Part shown: piece by piece, positions 9,247-18,803 of the stretch | Layout: each line of letters opens with the position of its first letter | How positions within the stretch are numbered: position 1 is the stretch's first letter | DNA from: Actinomadura sp. J1-007 | GTDB lineage: Bacteria; Actinomycetota; Actinomycetes; Streptosporangiales; Streptosporangiaceae | DNA: 64,000 nucleotides | Assembly (NCBI RefSeq): GCF_009793335.1 | Contig: NZ_WING01000001.1 | Span: 4,402,001-4,466,000, forward strand | Direction: 5' to 3' | Position numbers and translations under genes: made by a program | Notes under the pieces: generated by a model | Told to the model about the DNA's origin: nothing | Database searches by the model: none | The model's input: the letters and a program-made list of their open reading frames with translations, nothing else

Positions 9247-10092
9247 TCAGGCGAGGCGGCGAACGGACCCGGATCCGTCTTTCCATCCGGGCAGTCCCGC
9301 CACCGCCGTCACATGCTCCAGTCTCGCCCGGCGATCTAGGAGGTCTTTGTCGAAGTTTCGTTGGATTATGACGGAAGCACCTGAGGCTAGTGGTGCGACC
9401 AGGCCCGCCAGAACCCCGTCGAGTGTGGCGTAGGACATGTCAACCAGCACTCTGTCCTGCGCGTCCAGCTCCCATTTCGCGGCGGTCTCGCGCGCCGCGG
9501 CCGCCACCTCCGCCCCAGAGAATGTGGTCTTTGTCACAGTAAACGCGGGCAACGCCGGTGTCACGGCCGGATCCGGAACGAACCGGTCCCCGTACGCGCG
9601 GACCTCCACCGCGTAGTCCACGACCCCCGGCGGGCACTCGGCGAGCGGGCCGCCGAGCGCGTGCAGCGAGAGCCCGACCACCTCCTCGGCGTCCGCGTCG
9701 TCCACCACGTGTCCGAGCACCTCCTCCGCCGCCACCAGGAGGTACGGCCCGGACGCCCCGCCGGGTTCGGCGGGGGCGGGGGCGAATCCCGGCCCGACCG
9801 CGGCGGGGTCCACCGGCTCGGCCACCAGCCCGGCCGACCAGCACGCCATCAGCCACGCCGCGCTCTGCCAGTGCGGCGGCAGCGCGAGCACCGCCCGCGT
9901 GCCCGGCTCCGCGCCGAGCCCGTCCACGAGCAGGTTCGCGGTCTTGGCCACCCAGTTGTCGAACGTTCTGGCCGACAGCTCCACCCGTTCTCCGGTCGCG
10001 TCGTCGTAGAACGTCACCAGCGGCCGCGACGGGTCGTCCTCGACCCGGCGGCGCAGCAGATCCGGGGGCCCGTCAGGGAAGACATCGCTCAT
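9247..10092 (-). CDS. TIGR03089 family protein (AMP-ligase-like fragment)
   Basis: A 281-residue protein matching the actinobacterial TIGR03089 family, whose members resemble the N-terminal part of acyl-CoA synthetases but are too short to be complete ligases. Visible: PSRPLVTFYDDATGERVELSARTF, an acyl-adenylate-like entry, then FTVTKTTFSGAEV and DRVLVDMSYATLDG. No full ATP-binding P-loop of the adenylate family is obvious. Start: ATG 10092 (MSDVFPDGPP), with the longer form from 10125 less likely. It is divergent from the gene at 10140 across 47 nt and sits just upstream of the LCP gene, as in mycobacteria. Function unknown. Confidence 0.8.
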   Translation of the reverse strand: MSDVFPDGPPDLLRRRVEDDPSRPLVTFYDDATGERVELSARTFDNWVAKTANLLVDGLGAEPGTRAVLALPPHWQSAAWLMACWSAGLVAEPVDPAAVGPGFAPAPAEPGGASGPYLLVAAEEVLGHVVDDADAEEVVGLSLHALGGPLAECPPGVVDYAVEVRAYGDRFVPDPAVTPALPAFTVTKTTFSGAEVAAAARETAAKWELDAQDRVLVDMSYATLDGVLAGLVAPLASGASVIIQRNFDKDLLDRRARLEHVTAVAGLPGWKDGSGSVRRLA

Positions 10093-10139
10093 GGGCCGAG
10101 CGTACGGCCCGCCCGCGCGGGACACGTCACCATAGGACG

Positions 10140-12266
10140 ATGACCGCTACGCTCCGCATCGATGAGCGACCTCCTCGACGACCGCGGGCCGCGCGCCTGC
10201 GCCCGGACCGGCGGGAACGGCGGGACGGGACGGTGACCGCGGGGCGGCTGCTCGCCCGGGCCACCGTCGCGCCCGCGCTGCTCGTCGCGGCCTGGCTCGC
10301 GGTGTCGCTGCCCCTGCTCATGGCCGGGGCGTTCCGTCCCGGACCGGCGATCGTGCTGTACGTGCCGGTGGCCGCCGGGACGCTGTGGCTCGGGCTGCGG
10401 GGACGGCCCGCGCACCCGTTCCGCGAGGGGCTCGGCGCCGTCTCCTGGTGGTCCACGGGAGGGGTGCTGGCCGTCGCCGGGGGGTTCCTCGTCCTCCAGC
10501 TCGCGATGTGCTCCGAGCAGATCATCGTGCGCCGCGACCCCGCGTCGTACGCGCAGTTCGCGGCCTGGCTGAACGAGCACGGCTCGCTCCCGATCACGCA
10601 GGACCGGTGGGCGTTCGGCGGGAGCGACCCGTCCCTCCAGTACGCCAGCCCGGCGTTCTACCAGGTCGGCGACACGGTCGTCCCGCAGTTCATGGCGGGC
10701 CTGCCGCTGGTCCTGGCGCTCGGCGGCTGGCTCGGCGGCACGCACGGGCTCCTCTTCATGGCCCCGCTGCTCGGCGCGTGCGCGGTCCTGTCGTTCGGCG
10801 GGCTCGTCGCGCGGCTCGTCGGGCCGCGGTGGGCGCCGGGCGGCGCGCTGCTGCTCGCGCTCACGCTGCCGATGCTGTGGGTGTCGCGCTCGACGTTCAG
10901 CGAGCTGCCCGCGCTCGTGCTCCTGCTCGGCGGGCTCGCCCTCCTCTACGACGTGCGCAAGAACGGCGTGCCCGGGAGCCGCGCCAAGGCGTTCCTGGGC
11001 GGCCTCACGCTGGGGCTGATCCTGCTGGCGCGGATCGACGCGCTGCGCGACCTGCTGCCCGTGGTCGTCTTCGCCGGACTGCTCGTCGCGCGGCGGCGCC
11101 GCACGGGGTACCCGCTCGCGGCCGGGCTGACGGTGGGCGCGGGCGCGGGGCTCGCCGAGGGCTTCATGTTCTCCAAGCCGTACCTGGACTACCTGCACGC
11201 CTCGCTCGACCCGCTGCTCGCCCTGACCGTCGCGCTCATCGGCGCGACCGCCCTCATGGTCGCGCTGCTGCGCTGGCGCGTCACCGGCCCGCGCCTGCAC
11301 CGGCTCGGCGCGGCCGTCGCGCGCGGACGGCTCCCCGACGCCGCCGCGGTCCTGACCGTCGCCGTGATGGCCGCGTTCGCCGTGCGGCCTCTGGTCCAGA
11401 CCGTGCGGCGCGTCCCGGCGAACGCCGACGACCGGCTGAACGCGCACTTCATCGAAGAGGTGCAGCGGGTCAACCACATGGCCCTCGACGGCGCCCGGCA
11501 GTACTCGGAGCTGTCCCTCTACTGGGTGGTCTGGTACATCGGCGTCCCCGCGCTGCTGCTCGCCACGTTCGGCGCGGCGCTGCTCGGCCGGCGGCTGCTG
11601 CGGGGCGGGGCCCCCGAATGGCTCCTGCCGTACGCCGTGATCGTCTGGACGACGGTGACCACGCTGGCCCGGCCCGCGATCACCCCGGACCACCCGTGGG
11701 CGTCGCGGCGGCTGATCGGCCTGGTCATCCCCGGGCTGCTGCTGTTCGCCGTGTGGGGGACGGCGTGGGCCGTCCGCCGCGTCCGCCGCGTCGGGTACGG
11801 GCCCGCCGTCACCCGCTGGTCGGCGGCCGCCGCGATCGTGCTGCTGGCCGTGCCGGTCCTGCTGACGTCCGGGCCGTACCTGTTCGCCAGGACCGACCAG
11901 GGCGAGGTCGCGGCCGTCCGCGGGCTGTGCGACCGGCTCGGCGAGGGCCGTTCGGTCGTCGTCGTGGACCGCGCGACCGCCGACCGCTACCTCCCGGCCC
12001 TCCGCGGCATGTGCGGGCTCCCGGCCGCCCGGACGGTCCCCGCGGCGACGCCCGCCGACGTCCGGCGCGTGATCGGCAAGGTGTACGCGGCGGGACGGCG
12101 CCCGGTGGTCATGGGCGCGCAGCCCGGCCAGGTCGCCGCGTACGGCCCGGCCGCCCAGGCGGTGAAGCTTCGGACACGGCAGGATGAACGGACGCTGACC
12201 GAACCGCCCGGAAGCACGTGGGGGCTCAGCTCGGACGTGTGGATTTCGGAGCCGCCCGCGCCGTGA
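10140..12266 (+). CDS. Large multi-spanning membrane protein, GT-C glycosyltransferase-like
   Basis: A 708-residue protein with about 12 hydrophobic segments. After two N-terminal helices there is an extracytoplasmic loop with RRDPASYAQFAAWL, resembling the catalytic acidic loop of ArnT/PMT-type (GT39-like) transferases that use polyprenyl-phosphate sugars. A C-terminal soluble domain (about residues 590-708) ends the protein. Start: ATG 10140, preceded by a weak AGGA. Upstream in-frame sequence is antisense to the TIGR03089 gene and is not used. It is followed 40 nt later by a polyprenyl-type GT2, which could supply its donor. The exact acceptor and sugar are unknown. Confidence 0.75.
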   Translation: MTATLRIDERPPRRPRAARLRPDRRERRDGTVTAGRLLARATVAPALLVAAWLAVSLPLLMAGAFRPGPAIVLYVPVAAGTLWLGLRGRPAHPFREGLGAVSWWSTGGVLAVAGGFLVLQLAMCSEQIIVRRDPASYAQFAAWLNEHGSLPITQDRWAFGGSDPSLQYASPAFYQVGDTVVPQFMAGLPLVLALGGWLGGTHGLLFMAPLLGACAVLSFGGLVARLVGPRWAPGGALLLALTLPMLWVSRSTFSELPALVLLLGGLALLYDVRKNGVPGSRAKAFLGGLTLGLILLARIDALRDLLPVVVFAGLLVARRRRTGYPLAAGLTVGAGAGLAEGFMFSKPYLDYLHASLDPLLALTVALIGATALMVALLRWRVTGPRLHRLGAAVARGRLPDAAAVLTVAVMAAFAVRPLVQTVRRVPANADDRLNAHFIEEVQRVNHMALDGARQYSELSLYWVVWYIGVPALLLATFGAALLGRRLLRGGAPEWLLPYAVIVWTTVTTLARPAITPDHPWASRRLIGLVIPGLLLFAVWGTAWAVRRVRRVGYGPAVTRWSAAAAIVLLAVPVLLTSGPYLFARTDQGEVAAVRGLCDRLGEGRSVVVVDRATADRYLPALRGMCGLPAARTVPAATPADVRRVIGKVYAAGRRPVVMGAQPGQVAAYGPAAQAVKLRTRQDERTLTEPPGSTWGLSSDVWISEPPAP

Positions 12267-12306
12267 TGGGCCTTGCGGCCGCGTTGGGCGAGTATTCTCG
12301 CCCTGC

Positions 12307-13214
12307 GTGAGTACCGAGGCCACCGAGCACGTGCACGTGACCGTCGTCCTGCCCTGCTACAACGAGCAGGACCACGTCGTCGACGAGGTCGAGCGCATCT
12401 GCAAGGCGATGGACAACAGCGGCAAGACCTACGAGCTGCTGGCCGTGGACGACTGCTCGACCGACGCCACGCTGCGGCGCCTTGAGGAGGCCGCGCCGCG
12501 CTTCCCGCAGATGCGGATCATGGCGTTCCAGCACAACAGCGGCTCGGGCACCGTGCGGCGGATCGGGTCGCAGCAGGCGCGCGGCGAGATCGTCGTGTGG
12601 ACCGACGCCGACATGTCGTACCCGAACGACCGCATCCCCGAGCTGGTGGACGTGCTCGACTCCGACCCGTCGGTGGACCAGGTGGTCGGCGCCCGCACCA
12701 GCGAGGAGGGCACGCACAAGCTCCTGCGCGTCCCGGCCAAGTGGTTCATCCGCAAGGTCGCCGAACGGCTCACCAACTCGCAGATCCCCGACCTCAACTC
12801 CGGGCTGCGCGCGTTCCGGCGCGAGGTGTCGCTGCCCTACCTGCGGCTGCTGCCCCCCGGGTTCTCCTGCGTCACCACGATCACCATCGCGTTCCTGTCG
12901 AACCAGCACCCGGTGCGGTACGTCCCGATCGAGTACGCCAAGCGGGCCGGGAAGTCCAAGTTCCACTTCACCAAGGACGCCTACCGCTACATCCTCCAGG
13001 TGCTCCGCATGGTGATGTACTTCAACCCGCTCAAGGTGCTGATGCCGCTGGCGCTCTGGCTGCTCGGGATCGGCTTCGTCAAGGGCGTGTTCGACATGGT
13101 CGTGCACTTCGGCTACTTCGCCAACAACACCGTGATCATCTTCATCACGGGCCTGCTCATCGCGTCGCTGGCGCTGCTGGCCGACCTGATCGTCCGTTCC
13201 CGGGGGACACATGA
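12307..13214 (+). CDS. Polyprenyl-phosphate-type GT2 glycosyltransferase (apparent frameshift at its 3' end)
   Basis: About 302 residues resembling dolichyl/undecaprenyl-phosphate glycosyltransferases: VVLPCYNEQDHVV, AVDDCSTDAT, the DXD motif in WTDADMSYPND, and LNSGLRAFRR. Two C-terminal membrane helices follow (NPLKVLMPLALWLLGIG and VIIFITGLLIASLALL). Start: GTG 12307. In the sequence as given the frame has no stop and runs into the next gene. Adding one G to the five-G run at 13202-13206 gives an immediate end (RGDT-stop) at 13214. That TGA overlaps the next ATG in the usual ATGA arrangement, strong evidence that one base is missing. It probably makes a lipid-linked sugar for the GT-C protein upstream. 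Confidence 0.85.
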
Positions 13215-14292
13215 GGATCGCGATCGTCGGCCCCGCGTTCCCCTACAAGGGCGGCGGCGCGCACCACACGACCGAGCTGGCGCACCGCCTCGCCGCGGCC
13301 GGGCACGACCCGGTGATCGAGTCGTGGCGGGCGCAGTACCCCGCGTTCCTCTACCCGGGGCAGCAGACGATCTCCGAGCCCGAGGGCGAGCCGTTCGCGG
13401 GCACCCGGCGCAGGCTCGACTGGCGGCGCCCCGACGGCTGGTGGCGCGCCGGCCGGTCGCTGCGCGCGTACGACCTGGTGGTCCTCGCGGTGCTGAGCCC
13501 CGTGCAGGTCCCCGCGTACCGGGGGATCCTCGCGGGCCTCGGCCGCCGCGCCCCCGTGGTGGCCCTCTGCCACAACGTCCTGCCGCACGAGCGCAAGCCG
13601 TACGACAGGCCGCTGATGAAGGCCCTGCTCAACCGGGTGGACGGCGTGCTCGTGCACTCCGAGCAGCAGGCGGAGCTGGCGCGCGGCCTCACCCGCGGCC
13701 CGTCCGGGTGGCGGAGATGCCCGCCCACCTGCCCGCGAAGGCCGGGCCGTCACGTCGGGCCGCCCGCACCGCCGGTACGGCCCGGCGGCTCCTGTTCTTC
13801 GGCATCGTCCGCCCGTACAAGGGCCTGGACGTCCTCCTGCGCGCCCTCGCGACCACCGACGACGTGTCCCTCACGGTCGCGGGCGAGTTCTGGGGCGGCC
13901 TGGACGAGACCAGGGCCCTGATCTCCGACCTCGGCCTCACCGGACGCGTGGACCTGCGCCCCGGCTACGTGCCCGCCGCCGACGTCCCCGGCCTGTTCGC
14001 CGGCGCCGACGCGCTCGTCCTGCCGTACCGCACGGCCACCGCCTCGCAGAACGTGTGGATGGCCCACGAGTACGGCGTCCCGGTGATCGCGACCCGGGTC
14101 GGCGGCTTCGCCGGCCAGATCCGCGACGGCGTGGACGGCCTGGTCTGCGAGCCCGGCGACGTCGGCTCGCTGGCCGACGCGCTCAAGCGCTTCTACGCCC
14201 CCGGCGAGCCCGAACGGCTCAGGGCCGCGGTCGACCCGGTCGACCACGGCCCCGTCTGGAACGCCTACCTGGACGCCCTGCTCGCCCGCTGA
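13211..14292 (+). CDS. GT4 family glycosyltransferase (apparent frameshift near 13700)
   Basis: A GT-B fold transferase of about 360 residues. The N-terminal half is read from ATG 13211 (MRIAIVGPAFPYKGGGAHHT, LCHNVLPHERKP). The C-terminal half is read in another frame (LLFFGIVRPYKGLDVLLRAL, LPYRTATASQNVWMAHEYGVPVIAT, GLVCEPGD), with the E-x7-E type donor site around EYGVPV. Adding one base at 13699-13708 joins them as RGPVRVAEMPAHLP and makes the length divisible by three. It is translationally coupled to the GT2 upstream (ATGA overlap). It probably adds a sugar to a lipid-linked surface glycan. Substrate unknown. Confidence 0.82.
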
Positions 14293-14299
14293 CCGCGGG

Positions 14300-14623
14300 T
14301 CACAGGTGCGGCTCCAGGACCTTGAGCAGCGCGCGCTTGGGCTTGGCGCCCACGATCTGCTCGACGACCTCGCCGTCCTTGTAGAGCAGCAGCGTCGGCA
14401 GCCCGAGCACCCCGTACTTCTGGGGCGTCAGCGGGTTGCCGTCGTAGTCCATCTTCGCGATCGTGATCCTGCCGTCGTGCTCGCTCGCGATCTGCTCCAG
14501 CACCGGCGCGATCATCCGGCACGGCCCGCACCAGTCGGCCCAGAAGTCCACCAGGACCGGGGTCGAACTGCCCAGGACCTTCTCGTCGAACGTCGCGTCC
14601 GTCACCTCGATGGGGGCCGTCAC
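14300..14623 (-). CDS. trxA: Thioredoxin
   Basis: A 107-residue classical thioredoxin with the redox motif WCGPC (in VDFWADWCGPCRM), the cis-proline GLPTLLLYKDG and a C-terminal helix. It reduces protein disulfides in the cytoplasm. Start: AAGGAG is followed after 5 nt by GTG 14623 (MTAPIEV). The GTG at 14629 overlaps the upstream stop but lies inside the ribosome site. It directly follows, with almost no gap, the flippase-like membrane protein, so the two are likely one transcript. It converges on the GT4 gene (8-nt gap). Confidence 0.93.
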   Translation of the reverse strand: MTAPIEVTDATFDEKVLGSSTPVLVDFWADWCGPCRMIAPVLEQIASEHDGRITIAKMDYDGNPLTPQKYGVLGLPTLLLYKDGEVVEQIVGAKPKRALLKVLEPHL

Positions 14624-14625
14624 GA

Positions 14626-15657
14626 TCACTCCTTCGTCGGCTGCGTACCCCTGACAAGCTCCGGGGCGGCGGGTTCATTCCCCGGCTCGGGCGGGGGAGG
14701 GGTCGCGCGCGCCACGTCGCGTTCGCGGGCGTCGCGTTCGCGGGCGTTCCGCTTGTCGGCGCGGCCCATGAGGAACGCCGCGCTCGCGTTGACGAGGTCG
14801 GCGATCGTGAGGGCCACGCGGGACGCGATGGCGACGACGGCGGGGGCGCCCGCCGGGAGGACGGGCGACAGGACGAGGACCATGGCCGCCTCGCGCGCGC
14901 CGATGCCGCCGGGCGCGATGAAGACCAGGAAGCCCGCGACGAACGCCAGCGCGTAGGCGCCGGTCGCGAGGAACGGCAGGCCCGCGCCGTCGCCCCCGGC
15001 GGCGGCGGCCAGCAGCCACAGGTGGACGCCGAACAGGACCCATCCCGCGACGGTCCAGCCGATCGCGCGGAGGGTGGCCGCCAGGCTGACCGGGTGTTCG
15101 AGCGGCGCGCGCCGGGCGAGGCGCAGCAGCGTGTCGAGGCACCAGGTGACGATGCGGGGGTGCAGGGCGGCCAGCAGCACGGGCGCCAGGGGGAACAGCC
15201 ACCAGTAGCGGTCGCGGGCCGCCTCGGACGTCAGCGGCAGCGTCACGGCCGCCACGGCGAGGCCGCCGGCCATGGACGTCGCCACGGCGAGGAGCGTCGC
15301 GGTGAGGCTGCGGATCCGGGAGACCTTGTACTCGCTGGACAGCTCGACCTGGGTCACGACCGCCCACACCTTGCCCGGCACGTACTTGCCGAGCTGGGAG
15401 ATCGACTGGATCCGGAACGCGGCCCGGACCGGCAGCGGGGAGCCGAGGCCGGCCAGGAACGTCCGCCAGCCCAGCATCCAGGCGAAGAGCCCGGCGACGC
15501 CCGCCGCGAACGCGCCCAGCAGCGTCGCCCAGGACATCTGCTCGAACGCCCGGACGGTGTCGTCCCACGTGGAGACCAGGCTGTAGGCGCAGAACGCCAG
15601 CGCGAGCAGCACCAGCAGGTAGCGCACGCCCCGCAGCAGGGCGGCCTTGGATTTCAC
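14626..15657 (-). CDS. Flippase-like membrane protein, LPG-synthase TM domain (UPF0104)
   Basis: A 343-residue integral membrane protein with about eight helices and the family's conserved SQLGKYVPGKVWAV and FIAPGGIGAREAAM. This is the transmembrane part of lysylphosphatidylglycerol synthases. Without the acyltransferase domain, such proteins are thought to move lipids or act with glycosyltransferases. The C-terminal tail is charged. Start: ATG 15657. It is coupled to thioredoxin downstream and divergent from the methyltransferase at 15717. In this cluster a role in lipid-linked glycan transport is plausible but unproven. Confidence 0.85.
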   Translation of the reverse strand: MKSKAALLRGVRYLLVLLALAFCAYSLVSTWDDTVRAFEQMSWATLLGAFAAGVAGLFAWMLGWRTFLAGLGSPLPVRAAFRIQSISQLGKYVPGKVWAVVTQVELSSEYKVSRIRSLTATLLAVATSMAGGLAVAAVTLPLTSEAARDRYWWLFPLAPVLLAALHPRIVTWCLDTLLRLARRAPLEHPVSLAATLRAIGWTVAGWVLFGVHLWLLAAAAGGDGAGLPFLATGAYALAFVAGFLVFIAPGGIGAREAAMVLVLSPVLPAGAPAVVAIASRVALTIADLVNASAAFLMGRADKRNARERDARERDVARATPPPPEPGNEPAAPELVRGTQPTKE

Positions 15658-15716
15658 GCGCCCAGCCTAGGCGAACGCGAAGGCGCATTCGCTTGGGCGC
15701 TCTAGAGTTGGCGGCG

Positions 15717-16424
15717 ATGAAACTCTCGGATGTGGTCGCCTTCATGGGGCACCAGGTGCACGTGTGCCGGTACCGCGAGGCGGGGACGCTGCTGTCCTGG
15801 CTCGGGCGGGACCTGCGCGGCAGGAAGGTCCTCGACGTGGCCGGGGGCGACGGCTACTGGGCCGGGCAGGCCCGCAGGCGCGGCGCCCACGCGGTCTCGA
15901 TCGACCTCGCCCGCGGCAAGATGGCGTACGGGCGGACGCTCGCCAACGCGCCCGCGCTGATCGAGTGCGACGCGCTGCGGCTGCCGTTCGGCGACGGCGC
16001 GTTCGACGCGATCCTGTCGGTGTGCGCGATCGAGCACTTCGACGACGGCGGCAGGTCGCTGGACGAGATGGCGCGGGTGCTCAAGCCCGGCGGCGAGATC
16101 TTCATGTCCGCCGACGTGCTGAGCCGCGCCGACGCCTGGCCCGCGCTGCGCGACGCGCACAAGGCCAAGTACCACGTGCAGCACACCTACACGCACGAGT
16201 CCCTGCGCGCGCTGCTGGACGAGCGCGGGATGGACCTCGTACGGCACTCCTACCAGTTCAGGACGGCCGCGACGGAGCGGCTGTACCTGTCGCTCTCGGC
16301 GTACGGGGGCAAGGTCGGCTTCAACGCCGCCGCGCCCCTCACGCCGCTGGTGGCGCTGGCCGACCGCAGGGCGCCGAACGAGCGCGGCAGCATCGTTCTC
16401 GTGCACGCCCGTAAACGGTCGTAA
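15717..16424 (+). CDS. Class I SAM-dependent methyltransferase
   Basis: A 235-residue methyltransferase of the type 11 fold. Motif I is VLDVAGGDGYW, followed by an acidic end of strand 2 (SIDLARGK), ALIECDALRLPFGDGAFDAI, and the post-motif III region ARVLKPGGEIFM. The VCAIEHFDD segment is typical of small-molecule or lipid/sugar methylases. The start at ATG 15717 (MKLSDVVAFMGHQVH) is preferred over an upstream in-frame codon at 15693. It lies between the flippase-like gene and a GT4, so a sugar or lipid-linked glycan is a likely substrate. This is inferred from position only. Confidence 0.83.
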   Translation: MKLSDVVAFMGHQVHVCRYREAGTLLSWLGRDLRGRKVLDVAGGDGYWAGQARRRGAHAVSIDLARGKMAYGRTLANAPALIECDALRLPFGDGAFDAILSVCAIEHFDDGGRSLDEMARVLKPGGEIFMSADVLSRADAWPALRDAHKAKYHVQHTYTHESLRALLDERGMDLVRHSYQFRTAATERLYLSLSAYGGKVGFNAAAPLTPLVALADRRAPNERGSIVLVHARKRS

Positions 16425-16513
16425 CCTTCGCGTGGTCATCACCTCCGGAGCGGTCCCGGCGGCGTAGGCTCGAAGGGTAAAGAGTGATCTACGCCTCTCG
16501 TTCGGGATGGGGG

Positions 16514-17692
16514 ATGGTTCCCGTGGGGCCTCGGATCCTGCTCGACACCACGTCGGTGTCCGCCGACCGCGGCGGCCTCGGCCGGTACGTCGACGGCCTG
16601 CTGTCCGCGCTGCACGGGCTCGGCGCGGACCTCGCGGTGGCGTGCCAACGCGCCGACGAGGAGCGGTACGGCCTGCTCGCGCCCGGCGCCCGGATCGTCG
16701 CGGGCCCGGCGGCGCTCGCCCACCGCGCCAGCCGGCTCGCCTGGGAGCAGACGGGCCTGCCGTACGTGGCGCAGAACGTCGGCGCCGACGTGATCCACCT
16801 GCCGACGTACACGATCCCGGTCGCGGCCGGGATGCCGACGGTGGTCACGCTGCACGACGTGACGCTGTTCTCCGAGCACGACGCGCACGATCCGGTGCGC
16901 GCGACCTACGTCCGGTCGGCGACGCGCACGGCCGCGCGCCGGGCCACCCGGCTGATCGCGCCGTCGCAGGCGACGCGGGACGAGCTCGTCCGGCTGCTGC
17001 ACGCCGATCCCGGCCACATCGACGTGGCCTACCACGGGGTGGACCACGAGGTGTTCCACCGCCCGTCCGAGCCGGAGGTCAAGCAGGTCTCCGACCGGCT
17101 CGGCCTGCACGGGCGCCCGTACGTCGCCTACCTCGGGGCGCTGGAGCCCCGCAAGAACGTGCCGAGCCTGATCCGCGGCTGGGTGCGGGCCTGCGCCGAC
17201 CGCCCCGACCCGCCGGCGCTCGTCCTCGCGGGCAGCGGCGGCTGGGACGACGAGGTGGACGCCGCGCTCGCGTCCGTCCCGCTGCGGCTCAAGGTCGTCC
17301 GCCCCGGCTACCTGTCGCGGTCCGCGCTGCCCGGCTTCTTCGGCGGCGCGCTCGTCGTCGCGCTGCCGAGCCGCGGCGAGGGGTTCGGGCTGCCGGTGCT
17401 GGAGGCGATGGCGTGCGGCGCCCCGGTCCTGACGACGCGGCGCGGCCCGCTGCCGGAGGTCGGCGGCGACGCCGTCGCCTACACCGATCCCGAGCCCGCC
17501 GGGATCGGCGCGGCGCTGTCGGAGCTGATCGACGACCCGGTCCGCCGCCGGAGCCTCGCCGACGCGGCGTGCGCCCGTTCCGAGAAGTTCACCTGGGCGT
17601 TCTCGGCGGAGGCGCACATGGCCTCCTACCAGCGCGCCGTCGGCCGGTACGCCGCCGCCCGCGAAGGCAAACCGGCCCATCCGACCCACTAG
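16514..17692 (+). CDS. GT4 family glycosyltransferase, mannosyltransferase-like
   Basis: About 392 residues, GT-B fold: ILLDTTSVSADRGGLGRYVDGLL at the N-terminus, ALEPRKNVPSLIRGW, LAGSGGWDDE, and the donor-binding PSRGEGFGLPVLEAMACGAPVL with E-x7-E. These features fit the WbaZ/mannosyltransferase-like GT4s. Start: ATG 16514, preceded by a G-rich stretch. A GTG at 16484 would add ten residues. It is followed 44 nt later by a mannose-1-phosphate guanylyltransferase-like gene, consistent with use of GDP-mannose. Confidence 0.86.
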   Translation: MVPVGPRILLDTTSVSADRGGLGRYVDGLLSALHGLGADLAVACQRADEERYGLLAPGARIVAGPAALAHRASRLAWEQTGLPYVAQNVGADVIHLPTYTIPVAAGMPTVVTLHDVTLFSEHDAHDPVRATYVRSATRTAARRATRLIAPSQATRDELVRLLHADPGHIDVAYHGVDHEVFHRPSEPEVKQVSDRLGLHGRPYVAYLGALEPRKNVPSLIRGWVRACADRPDPPALVLAGSGGWDDEVDAALASVPLRLKVVRPGYLSRSALPGFFGGALVVALPSRGEGFGLPVLEAMACGAPVLTTRRGPLPEVGGDAVAYTDPEPAGIGAALSELIDDPVRRRSLADAACARSEKFTWAFSAEAHMASYQRAVGRYAAAREGKPAHPTH

Positions 17693-17736
17693 GCTCGCTC
17701 GGGTCCGGCCGTCGAGACCTTCGAGGAAGGGGCCTT

Positions 17737-18803
17737 GTGGAAGCGATCCTGTTGGTCGGGGGCAGGGCACCCGGCTGCGACCGTTGACGATCTCCACGCC
17801 CAAGCCGCTGCTTCCGACGGCCGGGGTCGCCTTCCTCGCCCACCAGCTCGCCCGCGCGCACGCCGTGGGCGTCGAGCGGATCGTGTTCGCCACCTCCTAC
17901 CGCGCCGAGATGTTCGAGGCGGCGTTCGGCGCGCACGCGCACGGGGTGGACCTGGCGTACGTGAGCGAGGACGAGCCGCTCGGCACCGGCGGCGCGATCC
18001 GCAACGCGGCGCGCTCGCTGACGTGCGGCCCGGACGAGCCGGTGCTGATCCTGAACGGCGACATCCTGTCCGGGCACGACGTCCGCGCGCAGGTCGCGCT
18101 GCACGAGAAGGCGAACGCGGCGGTGACGCTGCACCTGACGCGGGTCGAGGACCCGTCCAGGTTCGGCTCGGTGCCGACCGACGCCGACGGCCGCGTCACC
18201 GCGTTCCTGGAGAAGACCTCGCACCCGGTCACCGACCAGATCAACGCGGGCTGCTACGTGTTCCGCCGTTCGGCGATCGACACGATCCCCGAGGACGAGG
18301 TGGTGTCGGTCGAGCGCGAGACGTTCCCCGCGCTGATCGCGTCCGGCGCGGTCGTGATGGGGCACGTGGAGTCGGAGTACTGGCTGGACGTCGGCACGCC
18401 CGAGGCGTTCGTCCAGGGCTCGCGCGACCTGGTGCTCGGGCGGCTCGCCTCGCCGGCGATGCCGGGGCCTCCCGGGCCGCGCCTCGTCCTGGCCGGCGCG
18501 GTGGTGTCGCCGGGCGCGGTCGTCCGCGACGGCACGACGGTCGGGCGCAACGCGGTGGTCGAGGCGGGCGCGACCGTGCTCGGCAGCGTGCTGCTGGACG
18601 ACGCGTTCGTGGCGGAGGGCGCGACCGTGCGCGACTCGGTGCTCAGCCGCGGCGCCCGCGTCGGGCCGGGCGCGGTGCTGGACGGCGTGATCCTCGGGGA
18701 CGGCGCGGTCGTCGGCCCCGGCAACGAGCTGCGCGACGGGCTGCGGATGTGGCCCGGCATCGAGCTGCCGCCGACCGCCGTCCGCTTCTCGACCGACACA
18801 TGA
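17737..18803 (+). CDS. Mannose-1-phosphate guanylyltransferase-like sugar nucleotidyltransferase (apparent frameshift at 17765)
   Basis: A sugar-1-phosphate nucleotidyltransferase with a left-handed beta-helix C-terminus, closest in layout to actinobacterial ManC. The N-terminus VEAILLVGGR is read from GTG 17737, after a GAGGAAGG ribosome site. The rest (LTISTPKPLLP, EDEPLGTGGAIRN, ILNGDILSGHD, DVGTPEAF) is in another frame. Adding one G at 17765-17767 yields VGGRGTRLRPLTIS, the signature catalytic loop, and 355 residues. Without it the loop is broken and the longest single-frame protein (from 17784) lacks the active site. The stop overlaps the start of the next gene (ATGA). It is predicted to make GDP-mannose for the neighbouring transferases. 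Confidence 0.87.

Noticed and set aside
12307..14292. Single 661-residue GT2-GT4 fusion
   Set aside because: The middle of that frame (13215-13700) is arginine-rich nonsense, while the same bases encode a proper GT4 N-terminus in another frame.
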